DNA of 46,702 nt from an uncultured Paracoccaceae bacterium. Lineage in GTDB: Bacteria > Pseudomonadota > Alphaproteobacteria > Rhodobacterales > Rhodobacteraceae. Below are positions 33,276-42,563 of the stretch, piece by piece. Location of the stretch: positions 1-46,702 of the forward strand of contig CALKOT010000033.1 of the NCBI GenBank assembly GCA_938092015.1. Reading direction: 5' to 3'. Each line of letters opens with the position of its first letter. Position 1 is the stretch's first letter. Below the pieces are notes generated by a model that saw nothing but the letters and a program-made list of their open reading frames with translations, was not told where the DNA came from and did no database searches. A program made the translations under genes and the position numbers.

Positions 33276-35102
33276 ATGCGCGCACTCGACCTGCCCCTTC
33301 CCGTTTTTGACGCCGACGCCACTGCAGGTGGTTCGCTGGGTGATCTGCCCGAGTGGCGATTGGAAGATCTTTACCCAGGGATGGATAGCCCCGAACTGCG
33401 CACAGATCTCGACTGGCTGAAATCCGAAATCGCCAGTTTTGCCGAAGACTATCAGGGCAAGCTCGCAGATTTGGACGCTGCTGGAATGCTCGCCTGCATT
33501 CGCCGTTATGAGGCGATCAGCAGCAAAGCCGGCCGTGTGATGTCTTTCGCGGGTCTTCTGTTCCAGCAGAACATGTCCGACACCGCCCGGTCGAAATTCT
33601 ATGCCGACACCGATGCTGAACTGAACGACAGTTCAACCCCGCTGGTTTTCTTCTCGTTGGAGCTGAACCGCATCGACGACGATGCGCTCAACGCTCTCTT
33701 ATCCGCAAACGAAGACCTTGCGCGCTACCAGCCATGGTTCGACCGCCTCCGCAATTTCCGGCCGCACCAGCTGTCGGATGAGCTTGAACAATATCAGCAC
33801 GACCTATCCGTCGTAGGCACATCTGCCTGGAACCGCCTGTTTGATGAAACGATGTCCAGCCTGACTTTCGACGTCGATGGCGAGGAAATGAATGCTGAGC
33901 AGACGCTGAACCTTCTCTCAGATCCTGATCGCGAAAAGCGCGCGGCGGGCGCGGCTGCGTTGTCGGCGACGTTCAAAGCCAATCTTGGCCTCTTCGCCCG
34001 CATCACCAACACCCTTGCCAAGGAAAAGGAAATCGACGACCGCTGGCGCAAGCTGGACACGCCGCAGGCGTTCCGCCACCTGTCCAATCAGGTTGAGCCT
34101 GAGGTTGTGCAGGCCCTCCGCGACGCTGTCGTCAACGCTTACCCGAACCTGTCGCATCGCTACTATAAGCTGAAGGCCAAATGGCTGGGCCTTGAGACCA
34201 TGCAGCATTGGGACCGTAACGCGCCCCTGCCGATCGCTGACAATGACCCGATCCAGTGGGATGTTGCGCGTGATACGGTGATGGAGGCTTACGCAGGCTT
34301 CCACCCCCGCATGGCCGAAATCGCTGAGCCGTTTTTCAACAAAGGATGGATCGACGCTGAGGTGAAGCCCGGCAAATCACCCGGCGCGTTTGCCCATCCG
34401 ACCGTAACGGACGTGCACCCCTATGTGATGCTCAACTACCTCGGAAAAACCCGCGACGTGATGACCTTGGCGCATGAGCTTGGCCATGGCGTCCATCAGG
34501 TGCTTGCTGCTGGTCAGGGTGAATTGCTGTCCCGGACGCCTCTGACGCTGGCCGAAACAGCGTCAGTCTTTGGCGAGATGCTGACATTCAAAAAGATGCT
34601 GAACGCCGAAACGGACCCCGCCAAACGCAAGGCCCTGCTGGCGGGCAAGGTTGAAGACATGATCAACACAGTCGTCCGTCAGATCGCGTTCTACGAATTC
34701 GAATGCCGCCTCCATGCCGCCCGCGCGGAAGGGGAGCTGACGCCAGACCAGATCTGCGATGTCTGGATGTCGGTCCAGGCCGAAAGCCTTGGCCCTGTGT
34801 TCGAGTTTGCCGAGGGGTATGAGACGTACTGGACCTACATCCCCCATTTCATCCACTCACCATTCTACGTCTACGCCTATGCGTTCGGCGACGGGTTGGT
34901 GAATGCGCTTTACGCAGTTTACGAAGAGGCGCCCAAAGGCTTTCAGCAGAAGTATTTCGACATGCTCGCCGCTGGTGGGTCAAAGCACCATAAAGAGCTT
35001 TTGGCCCCCTTCGGGCTCGATGCGTCAGATCCGGCTTTCTGGGACAAGGGCCTCAGCGTCATTTCAGGGATGATTGACGAATTGGAAGCAATGGAGGGGT
35101 GA
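33276..35102 (+). CDS. pepF: M3-family oligoendopeptidase F
   Basis: This 608-residue cytoplasmic zinc peptidase degrades short peptides. The HExxH motif (His400, Glu401, His404 in TLAHELGHGVHQ) and the downstream third-ligand Glu region (LAETASVFGEM) are intact. The N-terminal part reads LPEWRLEDLYPGMDSPEL, the family opening. Length and order are normal for PepF/M3B. A GGAG site precedes the ATG. No signal peptide. Confidence 0.94.
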   Translation: MRALDLPLPVFDADATAGGSLGDLPEWRLEDLYPGMDSPELRTDLDWLKSEIASFAEDYQGKLADLDAAGMLACIRRYEAISSKAGRVMSFAGLLFQQNMSDTARSKFYADTDAELNDSSTPLVFFSLELNRIDDDALNALLSANEDLARYQPWFDRLRNFRPHQLSDELEQYQHDLSVVGTSAWNRLFDETMSSLTFDVDGEEMNAEQTLNLLSDPDREKRAAGAAALSATFKANLGLFARITNTLAKEKEIDDRWRKLDTPQAFRHLSNQVEPEVVQALRDAVVNAYPNLSHRYYKLKAKWLGLETMQHWDRNAPLPIADNDPIQWDVARDTVMEAYAGFHPRMAEIAEPFFNKGWIDAEVKPGKSPGAFAHPTVTDVHPYVMLNYLGKTRDVMTLAHELGHGVHQVLAAGQGELLSRTPLTLAETASVFGEMLTFKKMLNAETDPAKRKALLAGKVEDMINTVVRQIAFYEFECRLHAARAEGELTPDQICDVWMSVQAESLGPVFEFAEGYETYWTYIPHFIHSPFYVYAYAFGDGLVNALYAVYEEAPKGFQQKYFDMLAAGGSKHHKELLAPFGLDASDPAFWDKGLSVISGMIDELEAMEG

Positions 35103-35110
35103 CAAACCCT

Positions 35111-35136
35111 ATAGGGTGCGCTTCTGCGCACCCTAT
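35111..35136. terminator. Strong symmetrical hairpin after pepF
   Basis: ATAGGGTGCGC (35111-35121) pairs perfectly with GCGCACCCTAT (35126-35136) around TTCT. It starts 8 bases past the pepF stop. No T-run follows, so it may be a 3' end stabiliser or a bidirectional terminator for the convergent pair. Confidence 0.6.
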
Positions 35137-35230
35137 GCCCAAAGCACTGGGCCGGGTGTTGGTTACACGCACCTAAATTCTATGGGTTTCACACTGCGGA
35201 ATAGTTAACAGATTCTCGTATCTTATATTT

Positions 35231-35265
35231 ATCAATAGCTTACAGATGGTTTCACGCGTGAAACC
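35231..35265 (+). repeat. Composite palindromic element, copy 4
   Basis: ATCAAT at 35231-35236, 11 bases, then GGTTTCACGCGTGAAACC at 35248-35265. A half-site GGTTTCACA is also found about 60 bases to the left. It lies between convergent pepF and the GlsB-type gene. Confidence 0.85.
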
Positions 35266-35273
35266 CTTACATC

Positions 35274-35519
35274 TCAAGCCTTCTTCACCAACCCAACGAC
35301 AAACAACAGCACCACCGCCCCAAATGTCGCCGACAGGATCGACGTGATCAGCCCACCTTCAGTCGCAATCCCTACCTGAGGCAGAATAAACCCGGCAATC
35401 ACGGCGCCCAGCACACCGACAACCATGTTGCCAATCATGCCAAACCCGCCGCCTTTCATGATCCGCCCCGCAAGCCAGCCGGCGACGATCCCGATCAGAA
35501 GCATTGCGATGATGCCCAT
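35274..35519 (-). CDS. GlsB/YeaQ/YmgE-family small membrane protein
   Basis: The 81-residue protein has three hydrophobic segments rich in glycine (GIVAGWLAGRIMKGGGFG, then GNMVVGVLGAVIAGF). The family (transglycosylase-associated) is linked to general envelope stress; the molecular function is not known. The start is preceded by AAGGGA. It is divergent from nadE. Confidence 0.88.
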   Translation of the reverse strand: MGIIAMLLIGIVAGWLAGRIMKGGGFGMIGNMVVGVLGAVIAGFILPQVGIATEGGLITSILSATFGAVVLLFVVGLVKKA

Positions 35520-35678
35520 GGCGCGACCATTCCCTTACATTTCACTGTGATCCTATCTACCTGAGAACCGGACGCAATCGCCATTTCCACCAAGATGGAA
35601 CGGGGATGGGCAGCGGCGGGATGGACCGAGGCGGGCGCGGCGCGTAGGGTTCGCCTCGCATCTTCGAAAGGCTTCAGA

Positions 35679-37730
35679 ATGGCAAGCAAAGACGAATTTC
35701 TGAACATCTACCACCACGGCATGGCCCGCGTCGCCACAGCTACGCCCAGCGTCACGGTCGCTGACCCTGACGCCAACCTCGCCGCGACGCTGGAGATGGC
35801 CGAAGCCGCCCACGCTGAGGGCACCGCCCTGCTGGTCTGCCCCGAACTGGGTTTAAGCGGCTACGCCATCGACGACCTCCTCCTCCAAGACGCAATGCTG
35901 GACCGGGCTGAGGCCGCCGTCGTCGCGCTGATCGAAGCCTCCGCTAACTGGACGCCTGTCCTGCTGGTCGGCCTCCCCCTCCGCGTCATGGGCCGCCTCT
36001 ACAACGTCGCCGCCGTCATCCATCGCGGTGCGCTTTTAGGCATTGTCCCCAAAACCTTCCTCCCGAACTACCGGGAGTTTTACGAGCGTCGCCATTTCGC
36101 CTCTGGCGCCGATGCCCGCGTCGATCACGCCGTCATCGCAGGCCATGAAGCGCCTTTCGGTACGGACCTGATCTTTCAGGCCCAGGACATGCCCGATTTC
36201 AGCCTGGCGGTTGAGATTTGTGAGGATGTCTGGGTGCCAACCCCCCCATCCTCCGCCGCCGCAATGGCGGGCGCGGCTGTTATCGCGAACCTCTCAGCGT
36301 CCAACGTCACAGTCGGCAAATCCGACTTCCGCCACGCTCTCTGCCGCGTCCAGTCCGCCCGCTGCTTCGCCGCCTACATCTATTCAGCGGCAGGGCATGG
36401 TGAAAGCACGACCGACCTCGCGTGGGACGGCCATGCGATGATCTATGAGAACGGCACACTGCTGGCAGAATCCGAACGTTTCGCTGTGAAACCTCAGCTG
36501 CTGACCGCCGATGTCGATCTGGAGGTCCTCAGACAGGACCGCATTCGCCACGGCAGCTTTAACGACTGCGCCGCACTGGAGAACAGCGAATTCCGCCGCA
36601 TCCCTTTCACCCTGAACGCCCCCAAAGGCGACCTTGGCCTTCAGCGCGAAGTTGACCGCTTTCCCTACGTTCCCAACAACGACGCCAAGCTCGATGAGCT
36701 GTGCTTTGAGGCCTACAACATCCAGGTTGCAGGCCTCGTCCAGCGACTGGAAGCATCCCGCATCGAAAAGATCGTCATCGGCGTCTCAGGCGGCCTCGAC
36801 TCCACACAGGCCTTGTTGGTCGCCGCCCAAGCAATGGACCGGTTAGGCCATCCGCGCACGAACATCCTCGCCTACACTATGCCGGGCTTCGCAACTTCAT
36901 CCAGCACAAAATCCGCCGCCCACGACTTAATGGCGGCGCTTGGCGTTACTGCGGACGAAATCAGCATCGACGCTGTATCCCGCCAAACGCTCGAAGATAT
37001 CGGCCACCCCTATGCTGAGGGCGTCAACGACTACGACGTTACCTTTGAAAACGTACAGGCGGGCGCCAGAACCGCGACTCTCTTCCGCCTCGCCAACCAC
37101 CAAGGCGCGCTGGTGCTCGGCACCGGAGACCTGTCGGAGCTTGCCCTTGGCTGGTGCACCTACGGCGTCGGCGATCATATGAGCCACTACAACGTCAACG
37201 GCTCCGTTTCGAAAACCCTGATCCAGCACCTGATCCGCTGGGTCGCAGCCTCACGCCGGTTTGGCGAAGACGCGTCAGAGGTTTGCCTCCGCATCCTCGC
37301 CACCGAGATATCACCTGAATTGGTGCCCGGCGACGGCGAGACACCCAGCCAGAAAACCGAAGACGTCGTCGGCCCGTATGAGTTGCAGGACTTCAACCTC
37401 TTCCACATTTCGCGCTTCGGCCTGAAACCATCGAAGGTCGCGTTCCTCAGCTGGCATGCGTGGAATGACAAGTCAGAGGGCGCCTTCCCCCCTCACTTGG
37501 CCATCGAAAAGCAGAACGAATATGATCTTGCGACCATCCGCAAATGGCTGCGCAGCTTCCTATGGCGGTTCTTCCAGACCAGCCAGTTCAAACGATCCGC
37601 AGTGCCAAACGGCCCGAAAGTCGCGTCCGGCGGCAGCCTCAGCCCCCGCGGCGACTGGCGGGCGCCGTCAGACAGTTCATCAGCGGCGTGGATCAAAGAG
37701 CTTGAGGAAAACGTCCCCGAAAAACTCTGA
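35679..37730 (+). CDS. nadE: Glutamine-dependent NAD+ synthetase
   Basis: This 683-residue enzyme makes NAD+ from deamido-NAD with glutamine-derived ammonia and ATP. The N-terminal nitrilase-type glutaminase has the triad Glu56 (CPELGLSGY), Lys125 (VPKTFLPNY) and Cys181 (VEICEDVW). The C-terminal synthetase has the ATP loop SGGLDST near 371-377 and [12 protein letters not shown]. The start at 35679 is favoured because the upstream 28 codons are not family-like. The full two-domain length (as in Mycobacterium NadE) is present. Confidence 0.95.
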   Translation: MASKDEFLNIYHHGMARVATATPSVTVADPDANLAATLEMAEAAHAEGTALLVCPELGLSGYAIDDLLLQDAMLDRAEAAVVALIEASANWTPVLLVGLPLRVMGRLYNVAAVIHRGALLGIVPKTFLPNYREFYERRHFASGADARVDHAVIAGHEAPFGTDLIFQAQDMPDFSLAVEICEDVWVPTPPSSAAAMAGAAVIANLSASNVTVGKSDFRHALCRVQSARCFAAYIYSAAGHGESTTDLAWDGHAMIYENGTLLAESERFAVKPQLLTADVDLEVLRQDRIRHGSFNDCAALENSEFRRIPFTLNAPKGDLGLQREVDRFPYVPNNDAKLDELCFEAYNIQVAGLVQRLEASRIEKIVIGVSGGLDSTQALLVAAQAMDRLGHPRTNILAYTMPGFATSSSTKSAAHDLMAALGVTADEISIDAVSRQTLEDIGHPYAEGVNDYDVTFENVQAGARTATLFRLANHQGALVLGTGDLSELALGWCTYGVGDHMSHYNVNGSVSKTLIQHLIRWVAASRRFGEDASEVCLRILATEISPELVPGDGETPSQKTEDVVGPYELQDFNLFHISRFGLKPSKVAFLSWHAWNDKSEGAFPPHLAIEKQNEYDLATIRKWLRSFLWRFFQTSQFKRSAVPNGPKVASGGSLSPRGDWRAPSDSSSAAWIKELEENVPEKL

Positions 37731-37758
37731 TCATCTTTGGTCCAAAAATATCCAATCA

Positions 37759-37775
37759 GCGCCCCAAAGGGGCGC
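37759..37775. terminator. Hairpin between convergent nadE and aminotransferase genes
   Basis: GCGCCCC-AAA-GGGGCGC, a perfect 7-bp stem in the 55-base gap. No T-run on either side; a bidirectional 3'-end hairpin is likely. Confidence 0.55.
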
Positions 37776-37785
37776 AAACAAAGGC

Positions 37786-38970
37786 TCAGATTCCGACCGC
37801 TGCGAAAGCTTCCGCAATCTCATCCATCCGCTCTTCTCTGAGACCCGCGATGTTTAGGCGACTGTCGCCAACAATGTAGATCGCAAACTCGTCTCGCAGC
37901 CTTGCAACCTGCTCTGGCGTAGCGCCGATCAGGCTGAACATACCACGATGATCAGCGATAAAATCGAACCGGTCTGAGTTTGTGCGCGCCCGCATTGCAT
38001 CCGCCAGAGATTGGCGCAGCGAAAGCATTCTGGTGCGCATGGCGGTCAGCTCGTCTTCCCACACTTTGCGAAGATCTGGATCCGTCAGGATTGTCCGCAC
38101 AATTGCCGCACCGTGATCCGGCGGCATGGAATAGGTGATCCGCATCAAAGTCATCAAATTCGCCTTAGCGGCAACCTGCGCCTCAGCCGACCCCGACACG
38201 ACAATCGCACAACCCGTCCGGTCACGGTACAGCGCAAAGTTTTTCGAGCAGGAGGTCGCGATCAGCATCTCCGGCACGCGCGCCGCCATATGGCGCAGCC
38301 CCGCCGCATCTTCGTCCAGCCCATCGCCAAACCCCTGATAGGCGATGTCGACCATTGGCAGAAAACCCTGCGCCAGCGCCATTTCGGTCAAACGCTCCCA
38401 ATCGGCCAGCGTCAGATTAGCACCGGTAGGGTTGTGGCAGCAGCCATGGAAAAGCACGATGTCATTCGGCCCCGCCGCTTTCAGGTCGTCCATCATTCTA
38501 CCCACATCGACCGCCCGGGTCTTAGGGTCGAAATAGGCGTAGGACCGGGTTTTCACCCCCAAACCTTCGGCCATTGCATGGTGATTGCCCCATGTGGGCG
38601 TTGAGGCCCAGATGGTCGCATCCGGGTTCGCCTCACGCGCGAGGTTCATCAAAATATAAAGCGCCCCACTGCCCCCGGCTGTTTGGATCGCGCCGACCCT
38701 GTCACTGGGCGCCGTATCGCCAAGTACCAGATCAGCCATCAAACCGGCGAAGCCAACATCACCCAAGAGGCCCAGGTATGACTTTGTGTCCTGGCTTTCC
38801 AGAATGCGCGCCTCAGCCATTTTGACAGCCTTCGGGATCACTGTCAGCCCTTCACCATCTTTGTAGACGCCGACCCCAAGATCGATCTTGTTCGGGCGCG
38901 GGTCTGCCTGAAATTCAGCCATGATCTGCAAAATCGGATCAGCCGGGGACGGTTTCAGTGAGGACAACAT
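37786..38970 (-). CDS. Aromatic/aspartate aminotransferase (class I)
   Basis: The 394-residue PLP enzyme has the PLP lysine at Lys243 (SCSKNFALYRDRTG), Asn-Pro-Thr-Gly in CHNPTGANL near 179 and the C-terminal substrate Arg in DSRLNIAGL. The N-terminus DPILQIMAEFQADPRP and the overall pattern match the TyrB/AspC branch. It interconverts aromatic amino acids or aspartate with 2-oxoacids. The start at 38970 has a GAAGG site; a longer in-frame ATG at 39042 is less likely. Confidence 0.9.
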   Translation of the reverse strand: MLSSLKPSPADPILQIMAEFQADPRPNKIDLGVGVYKDGEGLTVIPKAVKMAEARILESQDTKSYLGLLGDVGFAGLMADLVLGDTAPSDRVGAIQTAGGSGALYILMNLAREANPDATIWASTPTWGNHHAMAEGLGVKTRSYAYFDPKTRAVDVGRMMDDLKAAGPNDIVLFHGCCHNPTGANLTLADWERLTEMALAQGFLPMVDIAYQGFGDGLDEDAAGLRHMAARVPEMLIATSCSKNFALYRDRTGCAIVVSGSAEAQVAAKANLMTLMRITYSMPPDHGAAIVRTILTDPDLRKVWEDELTAMRTRMLSLRQSLADAMRARTNSDRFDFIADHRGMFSLIGATPEQVARLRDEFAIYIVGDSRLNIAGLREERMDEIAEAFAAVGI

Positions 38971-39139
38971 GGGCGAACCTTCTATGTTGATTGCCAGTGG
39001 GCGAAGCGTGTCTTGTTTGATCCTCGTCACATCAGAGGTCAAGTTCAGAGGTCGAGCACCTTATGCGACGGCCCCGCAAGGTGGCGGCGAGGCATGAAAC
39101 ACGATATGTCGCGCCTCAAAGTCAGATAGAAGGCCAGAC

Positions 39140-39712
39140 ATGATCGACGTTTCAGATAAGGGCATCCCCAAGGTTAAACTGATCACTCCCCGTCGATTCG
39201 GCGATTCGCGGGGGTGGTTTTCCGAAACATGGACCAAGCCCAAGATGGCTGCTGCGGGTCTCGATTTCGACTTCATGCAGGACAACCATTCCTATTCCGC
39301 GCAAACCCACACCCTGCGCGGTCTGCATTATCAGGCGCCACCATACGCCCAAACCAAATTGGTTCGTGTGGCGCGGGGCGCAGTGTTGGACGTGGCCGTT
39401 GATGTACGCGTTGGATCGCCGACTTATCTGAAATGGGTCTCGGCTGAACTGTCGGCGGAAAACGGCGCTCAATTGTTGGTGCCTCAAGGCTTTCTCCACG
39501 GTTTTATGACGCTGCTTCCAGATACTGAAGTGCTCTACAGGTTCGATGCGCCCTATTCGAGCGAGGCTGACGGCGCCGTCCGTTTTGACGATCCAATGCT
39601 AGGCGTCGATTGGAGCATCGACCCGGCCAAGGCGATCTTATCTGACAAAGACGCCGCCGCACCTGCCTTTACCGATTTCGACAACCCATTCACTTATGAG
39701 GCGTCGTCATGA
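39140..39712 (+). CDS. rfbC: dTDP-4-dehydrorhamnose 3,5-epimerase
   Basis: This 190-residue cupin enzyme performs the third step of dTDP-L-rhamnose synthesis. The core [18 protein letters not shown] carries the catalytic His, and [12 protein letters not shown] follows with a second conserved His; the tyrosine of [12 protein letters not shown] is in place. Its stop overlaps the rfbB start (ATGA, 39709-39712). It is the first gene of the rhamnose operon here; rfbA is absent from the window. Confidence 0.94.
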   Translation: MIDVSDKGIPKVKLITPRRFGDSRGWFSETWTKPKMAAAGLDFDFMQDNHSYSAQTHTLRGLHYQAPPYAQTKLVRVARGAVLDVAVDVRVGSPTYLKWVSAELSAENGAQLLVPQGFLHGFMTLLPDTEVLYRFDAPYSSEADGAVRFDDPMLGVDWSIDPAKAILSDKDAAAPAFTDFDNPFTYEASS

Positions 39713-40731
39713 AACTATTGGTAACTGGCGGATGCGGTTTTATCGGGTCCGCAGTTGTACGACATGCTCTGGCCGAAGGGCACGAGGTGGTGAACGCCGA
39801 TCGCCTGACATACGCCGCGAACCGCGCCAATATCCCAAACTCTGGCAACCAAGCCTATACGCTTGAAGTCGCTGATATCTGCAATGCCCACGCGATGGAG
39901 CGTGTGTTTAAGACCCACAATCCCGACATCGCGATGCATCTGGCAGCGGAAAGCCATGTGGATCGGTCGATTGACGGGCCCGGCGCCTTTATCGAGACCA
40001 ACGTTGTTGGCACCTATACCTTGCTGCAAGCCGCACGGGCGCAGCATCAGCGGAACCCAGAATTCCGATTTCACCACATCTCAACCGATGAGGTGTACGG
40101 ATCGCTAGGCGTTGATGGAAAGTTCACTGAGACCACTGCCTATGATCCCCGCTCGCCCTATTCCGCTTCAAAGGCGTCATCCGATCATCTGGTGCGGGCG
40201 TGGGGTGAGACATACGGCCTGCCAGTTGTCGTCACCAATTGCTCAAACAATTACGGGCCATACCACTTTCCGGAAAAGCTGATCCCGCTGATCATTCTGA
40301 ACGGCCTCGCGGGCAAACCTTTGCCGGTCTATGGCGAGGGTCTGAACATCCGCGATTGGCTGTATGTCGAAGATCACGCCAAGGCGTTGTTGTTGGTCGC
40401 AACAAAAGGCCAGATTGGTGAGACATACAATATCGGCGGAGATGCTGAGGCGACGAACATCAGCATTGTGAAACAGATATGTGCGCTGCTTGATGAAGCA
40501 GTCCCAACTGACAAACCGCGAGAAGACCTGATCACATTCGTCGCAGATCGCCCGGGGCACGATTTCCGTTATGCGATTGATGCAACCAAGATCCAGACGG
40601 AACTTGGATGGAAACCCACTGTCACGCTTGAGCAGGGCTTACGCGAAACCGTCCAGTGGTATCTGAAGAACGAGGCGTGGTGGCGTCCCATTCAGGAACG
40701 GTATCAACAGGAACGACTGGGCCTGAAATGA
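39709..40731 (+). CDS. rfbB: dTDP-glucose 4,6-dehydratase
   Basis: This 340-residue short-chain dehydrogenase-type enzyme has the NAD loop [12 protein letters not shown] (6-17), the HISTDEVYG segment and the catalytic [10 protein letters not shown] (YxxxK). It makes dTDP-4-keto-6-deoxyglucose for rhamnose and related sugars. It is coupled by ATGA overlaps to both rfbC and the rfbD fragment. Length and motifs are complete. Confidence 0.95.
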   Translation: MKLLVTGGCGFIGSAVVRHALAEGHEVVNADRLTYAANRANIPNSGNQAYTLEVADICNAHAMERVFKTHNPDIAMHLAAESHVDRSIDGPGAFIETNVVGTYTLLQAARAQHQRNPEFRFHHISTDEVYGSLGVDGKFTETTAYDPRSPYSASKASSDHLVRAWGETYGLPVVVTNCSNNYGPYHFPEKLIPLIILNGLAGKPLPVYGEGLNIRDWLYVEDHAKALLLVATKGQIGETYNIGGDAEATNISIVKQICALLDEAVPTDKPREDLITFVADRPGHDFRYAIDATKIQTELGWKPTVTLEQGLRETVQWYLKNEAWWRPIQERYQQERLGLK

Positions 40732-40943
40732 AGATCCTGATGTTCGGCAAGACCGGTCAGGTCGCCACGGAAATCCTGCGCCGCGCGGGTGATATTGAGG
40801 TCGAGGCGCTGGACCGCGCCGCCGCCGACCAGGCTAACCCAGCCGCCTGCGCTGCACTGGTCGCCAAGACGAATGCCGACGTCATCATTAACGCCGCCGC
40901 CTACACCGCCGTTGACAAGGCAGAAGAAGATGAGGCGACGGCA
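40728..40943 (+). pseudogene. rfbD: 5' fragment of dTDP-4-dehydrorhamnose reductase
   Basis: The first 72 codons ([17 protein letters not shown], then DVIINAAAYTAVDKAEEDEATA) are clear RfbD, with the NADPH loop GKTGQVA and NAAAYTAVD. After about 40943 the similarity ends abruptly and the frame runs on into a relaxase (stop at 41156). The catalytic YxxxK part and the rest of the gene are missing; no 3' fragment was found downstream. dTDP-rhamnose synthesis cannot be completed from this locus. Confidence 0.87.
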
Positions 40944-40994
40944 GCCAGTGGGGCGGTTGTTGGTGTTACGCTGTTTGTTGGGAGGCTGTTGCTC

Positions 40995-42093
40995 GTGGCC
41001 AGTTACCATCTCTCTGTCTCCACCGTGTCTCGTGGGCGCGGGCAGAGCGCCGTCGCCGGCGCCGCCTATCGCGCTGGCGAGACACTGCACTGTGAGCGAG
41101 AGGGGGTGCCCATGACTACTCACGGAAGGGCGGAAGAACTCTGTCGTCGCCCGTGAGTGGCGTCTGGCGCTTCCTTCCGAGCTGTCCTCTGAGAAGCGTG
41201 TTGCGCTTGCCGAGGGGTTTGGGCGGGAGCTGGTGGCGCGGTACGGGGTTGCTGTTGATGTTGCGGTTCATGCACCTCATCGTGAGGGGGATGATCGGAA
41301 CTGGCATGCGCATTTGCTGACAACCACTCGTGAGGTTGGTTCGGACGGGTTTGGGGCGAAGACGCGGGTTCTGGATGCAGCCAAGACCGGTGGCGTTGAG
41401 ATTGAGGCGATGCGGGGTGTTTGGGCGCAGGCTCAGAACGAGGCCTATCGGGAGGCTGGGATTGACGCCTCCGTGGATCATCGGTCGCTGGAGGCGCAGC
41501 GTGATGATGCGCTCGAGCGCGGGGATGTTATCCTGGCCGAGGTTCTGGATCGGCAGCCGGAGCCCCGGCTTGGTGTCGCCGCCACCAATGTTGAGCGGCG
41601 CGCCGCCCGGGAGGCGGCGGCTGAGGGGCGGGATCATGCGCCCGTGACAGAGCGGGGGCAGGCCGTCGTCGCCATTCGGGCCATTCGTTACGAAGTCGAG
41701 ATGGTTCTGGCGGACTGGAAAGGTGCGCGGGAACGCGCCGTCTCAGCCTATGGGGCTGCCCGTGAAGAGGGCTCCGGGCGCGTTGGCGCCGCTATTGAGG
41801 CCATTCGCGCCGTCAGAGAACCGCAGGGGCGCGAGGAGGGGGCTTCTGGGGGCGAAGCTGGGCGAGAGCGGGATGATGCCGAGGATCGCGCTCTGGAGCG
41901 CGTCAGGGCCGCTCAGGAGAAACTCAAGGAAGAAGAACTGGGCGAAGAGCGCGGCGATGGCCGGAACGAAGGAGACAAGGGCATCGAAAAACGCAAAGAG
42001 CCTCAGGAAGAGCGGTACGAAGAGATGGAACGCGAAGAACAGGCTGAGCGGCTGGCCATAGAGCGCAACAGCAGAGACCGGGGGGGGGGGTGA
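40995..42093 (+). pseudogene. mobA: MobA/MobL-family relaxase, frameshifted
   Basis: Relaxases of this family nick plasmid transfer origins. The GTG at 40995 has GGGAGG upstream and opens ASYHLSVSTVSRGRGQSAV, with AAYRAGE, the typical N-terminus. Motif HDYSRKGG is in a second frame near 41111-41134, and the remainder (AREWRLALPSEL, VAVHAPHREGDDRNWHAHLLTT with the metal-binding histidines, then a charged helical tail) is in a third frame. Two single-base losses within about 25 bases explain this. The frame ends at a run of ten G (42080-42089), which could hide a further slip. It is the only obvious mobile-element gene in the window. Heavy GGG/GTT/GAG usage differs from the neighbours. Confidence 0.85.
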
Positions 42094-42538
42094 GCGGTGA
42101 AGGGGGACGGTTAGAGACTTCCCTGGGCGGAAGAACTTGGGAGATTTCCCTATCTCGTTGCAGGTAAAAGGGAAAATGAATTTCTGTGACGCTTTCGGTT
42201 CCCAGAAGGGCGGAGATTCACTCCCAAAAGGGGCGAATCCAAAACTGTCCGGTCCGGACGTGAGTGAATCGTGATTGATTCTTAGAACGACGAAGTTTCT
42301 GCAGCTTGTTTGACATGAGTAATTTGTTGCCAGACTGAGATAGCCTGGGAAATCTGAACAGTTGAGTTAGGTGAATTTTTTGCTCCTGATCCGGAAGCGT
42401 TGCGGGTGTTCAGCTTCATCCAAGAGTGTTTCCGGAAGTCTGCGATGCAATTGCGTCTGAGGCTGAACGAATGGGCGTCACGCAGGGATGGTTGATTGAG
42501 CAGATGTGGGCGATGTACCGAATTCAGGCTGACTGTCG
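42094..42538. other. Right flank of the relaxase insertion
   Basis: The 445-base gap holds nested inverted repeats at 42215-42270 and a possible gene remnant from 42390. No transposase, oriT of a known type, or terminal inverted repeats were identified. The region is less GC-rich than its neighbours. Confidence 0.5.
42215..42270. repeat. Nested inverted repeats
   Basis: GATTCACTC (42215-42223) and GAGTGAATC (42262-42270) are perfect 9-bp arms. Inside lies GTCCGG-T-CCGGAC (42247-42259). The arrangement suits a mobile-element end, origin or recombination site, or a structured RNA. Identity unknown. Confidence 0.55.
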
Positions 42539-42563
42539 TCACCGAAACGGCGCGTCAGCGTAG
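42390..42563 (+). pseudogene. Possible 3'-truncated gene fragment next to fcl
   Basis: An open frame without a start codon reads VQLHPRVFPEVCDAIASEAE and continues as RMGVTQGWLIEQMWAMYRI before running into the antisense 3' end of fcl, where it should stop being meaningful (about 42535). The composition is strongly protein-like (helical, amphipathic). It probably belonged to the inserted element and was cut at the fcl junction. The family is not recognised. Confidence 0.4.

Noticed and set aside
40995-42093. Intact conjugative or mobilisation module
   Set aside because: Only one frameshifted relaxase gene is found, with no recognisable oriT, coupling protein, replication gene or transposase.
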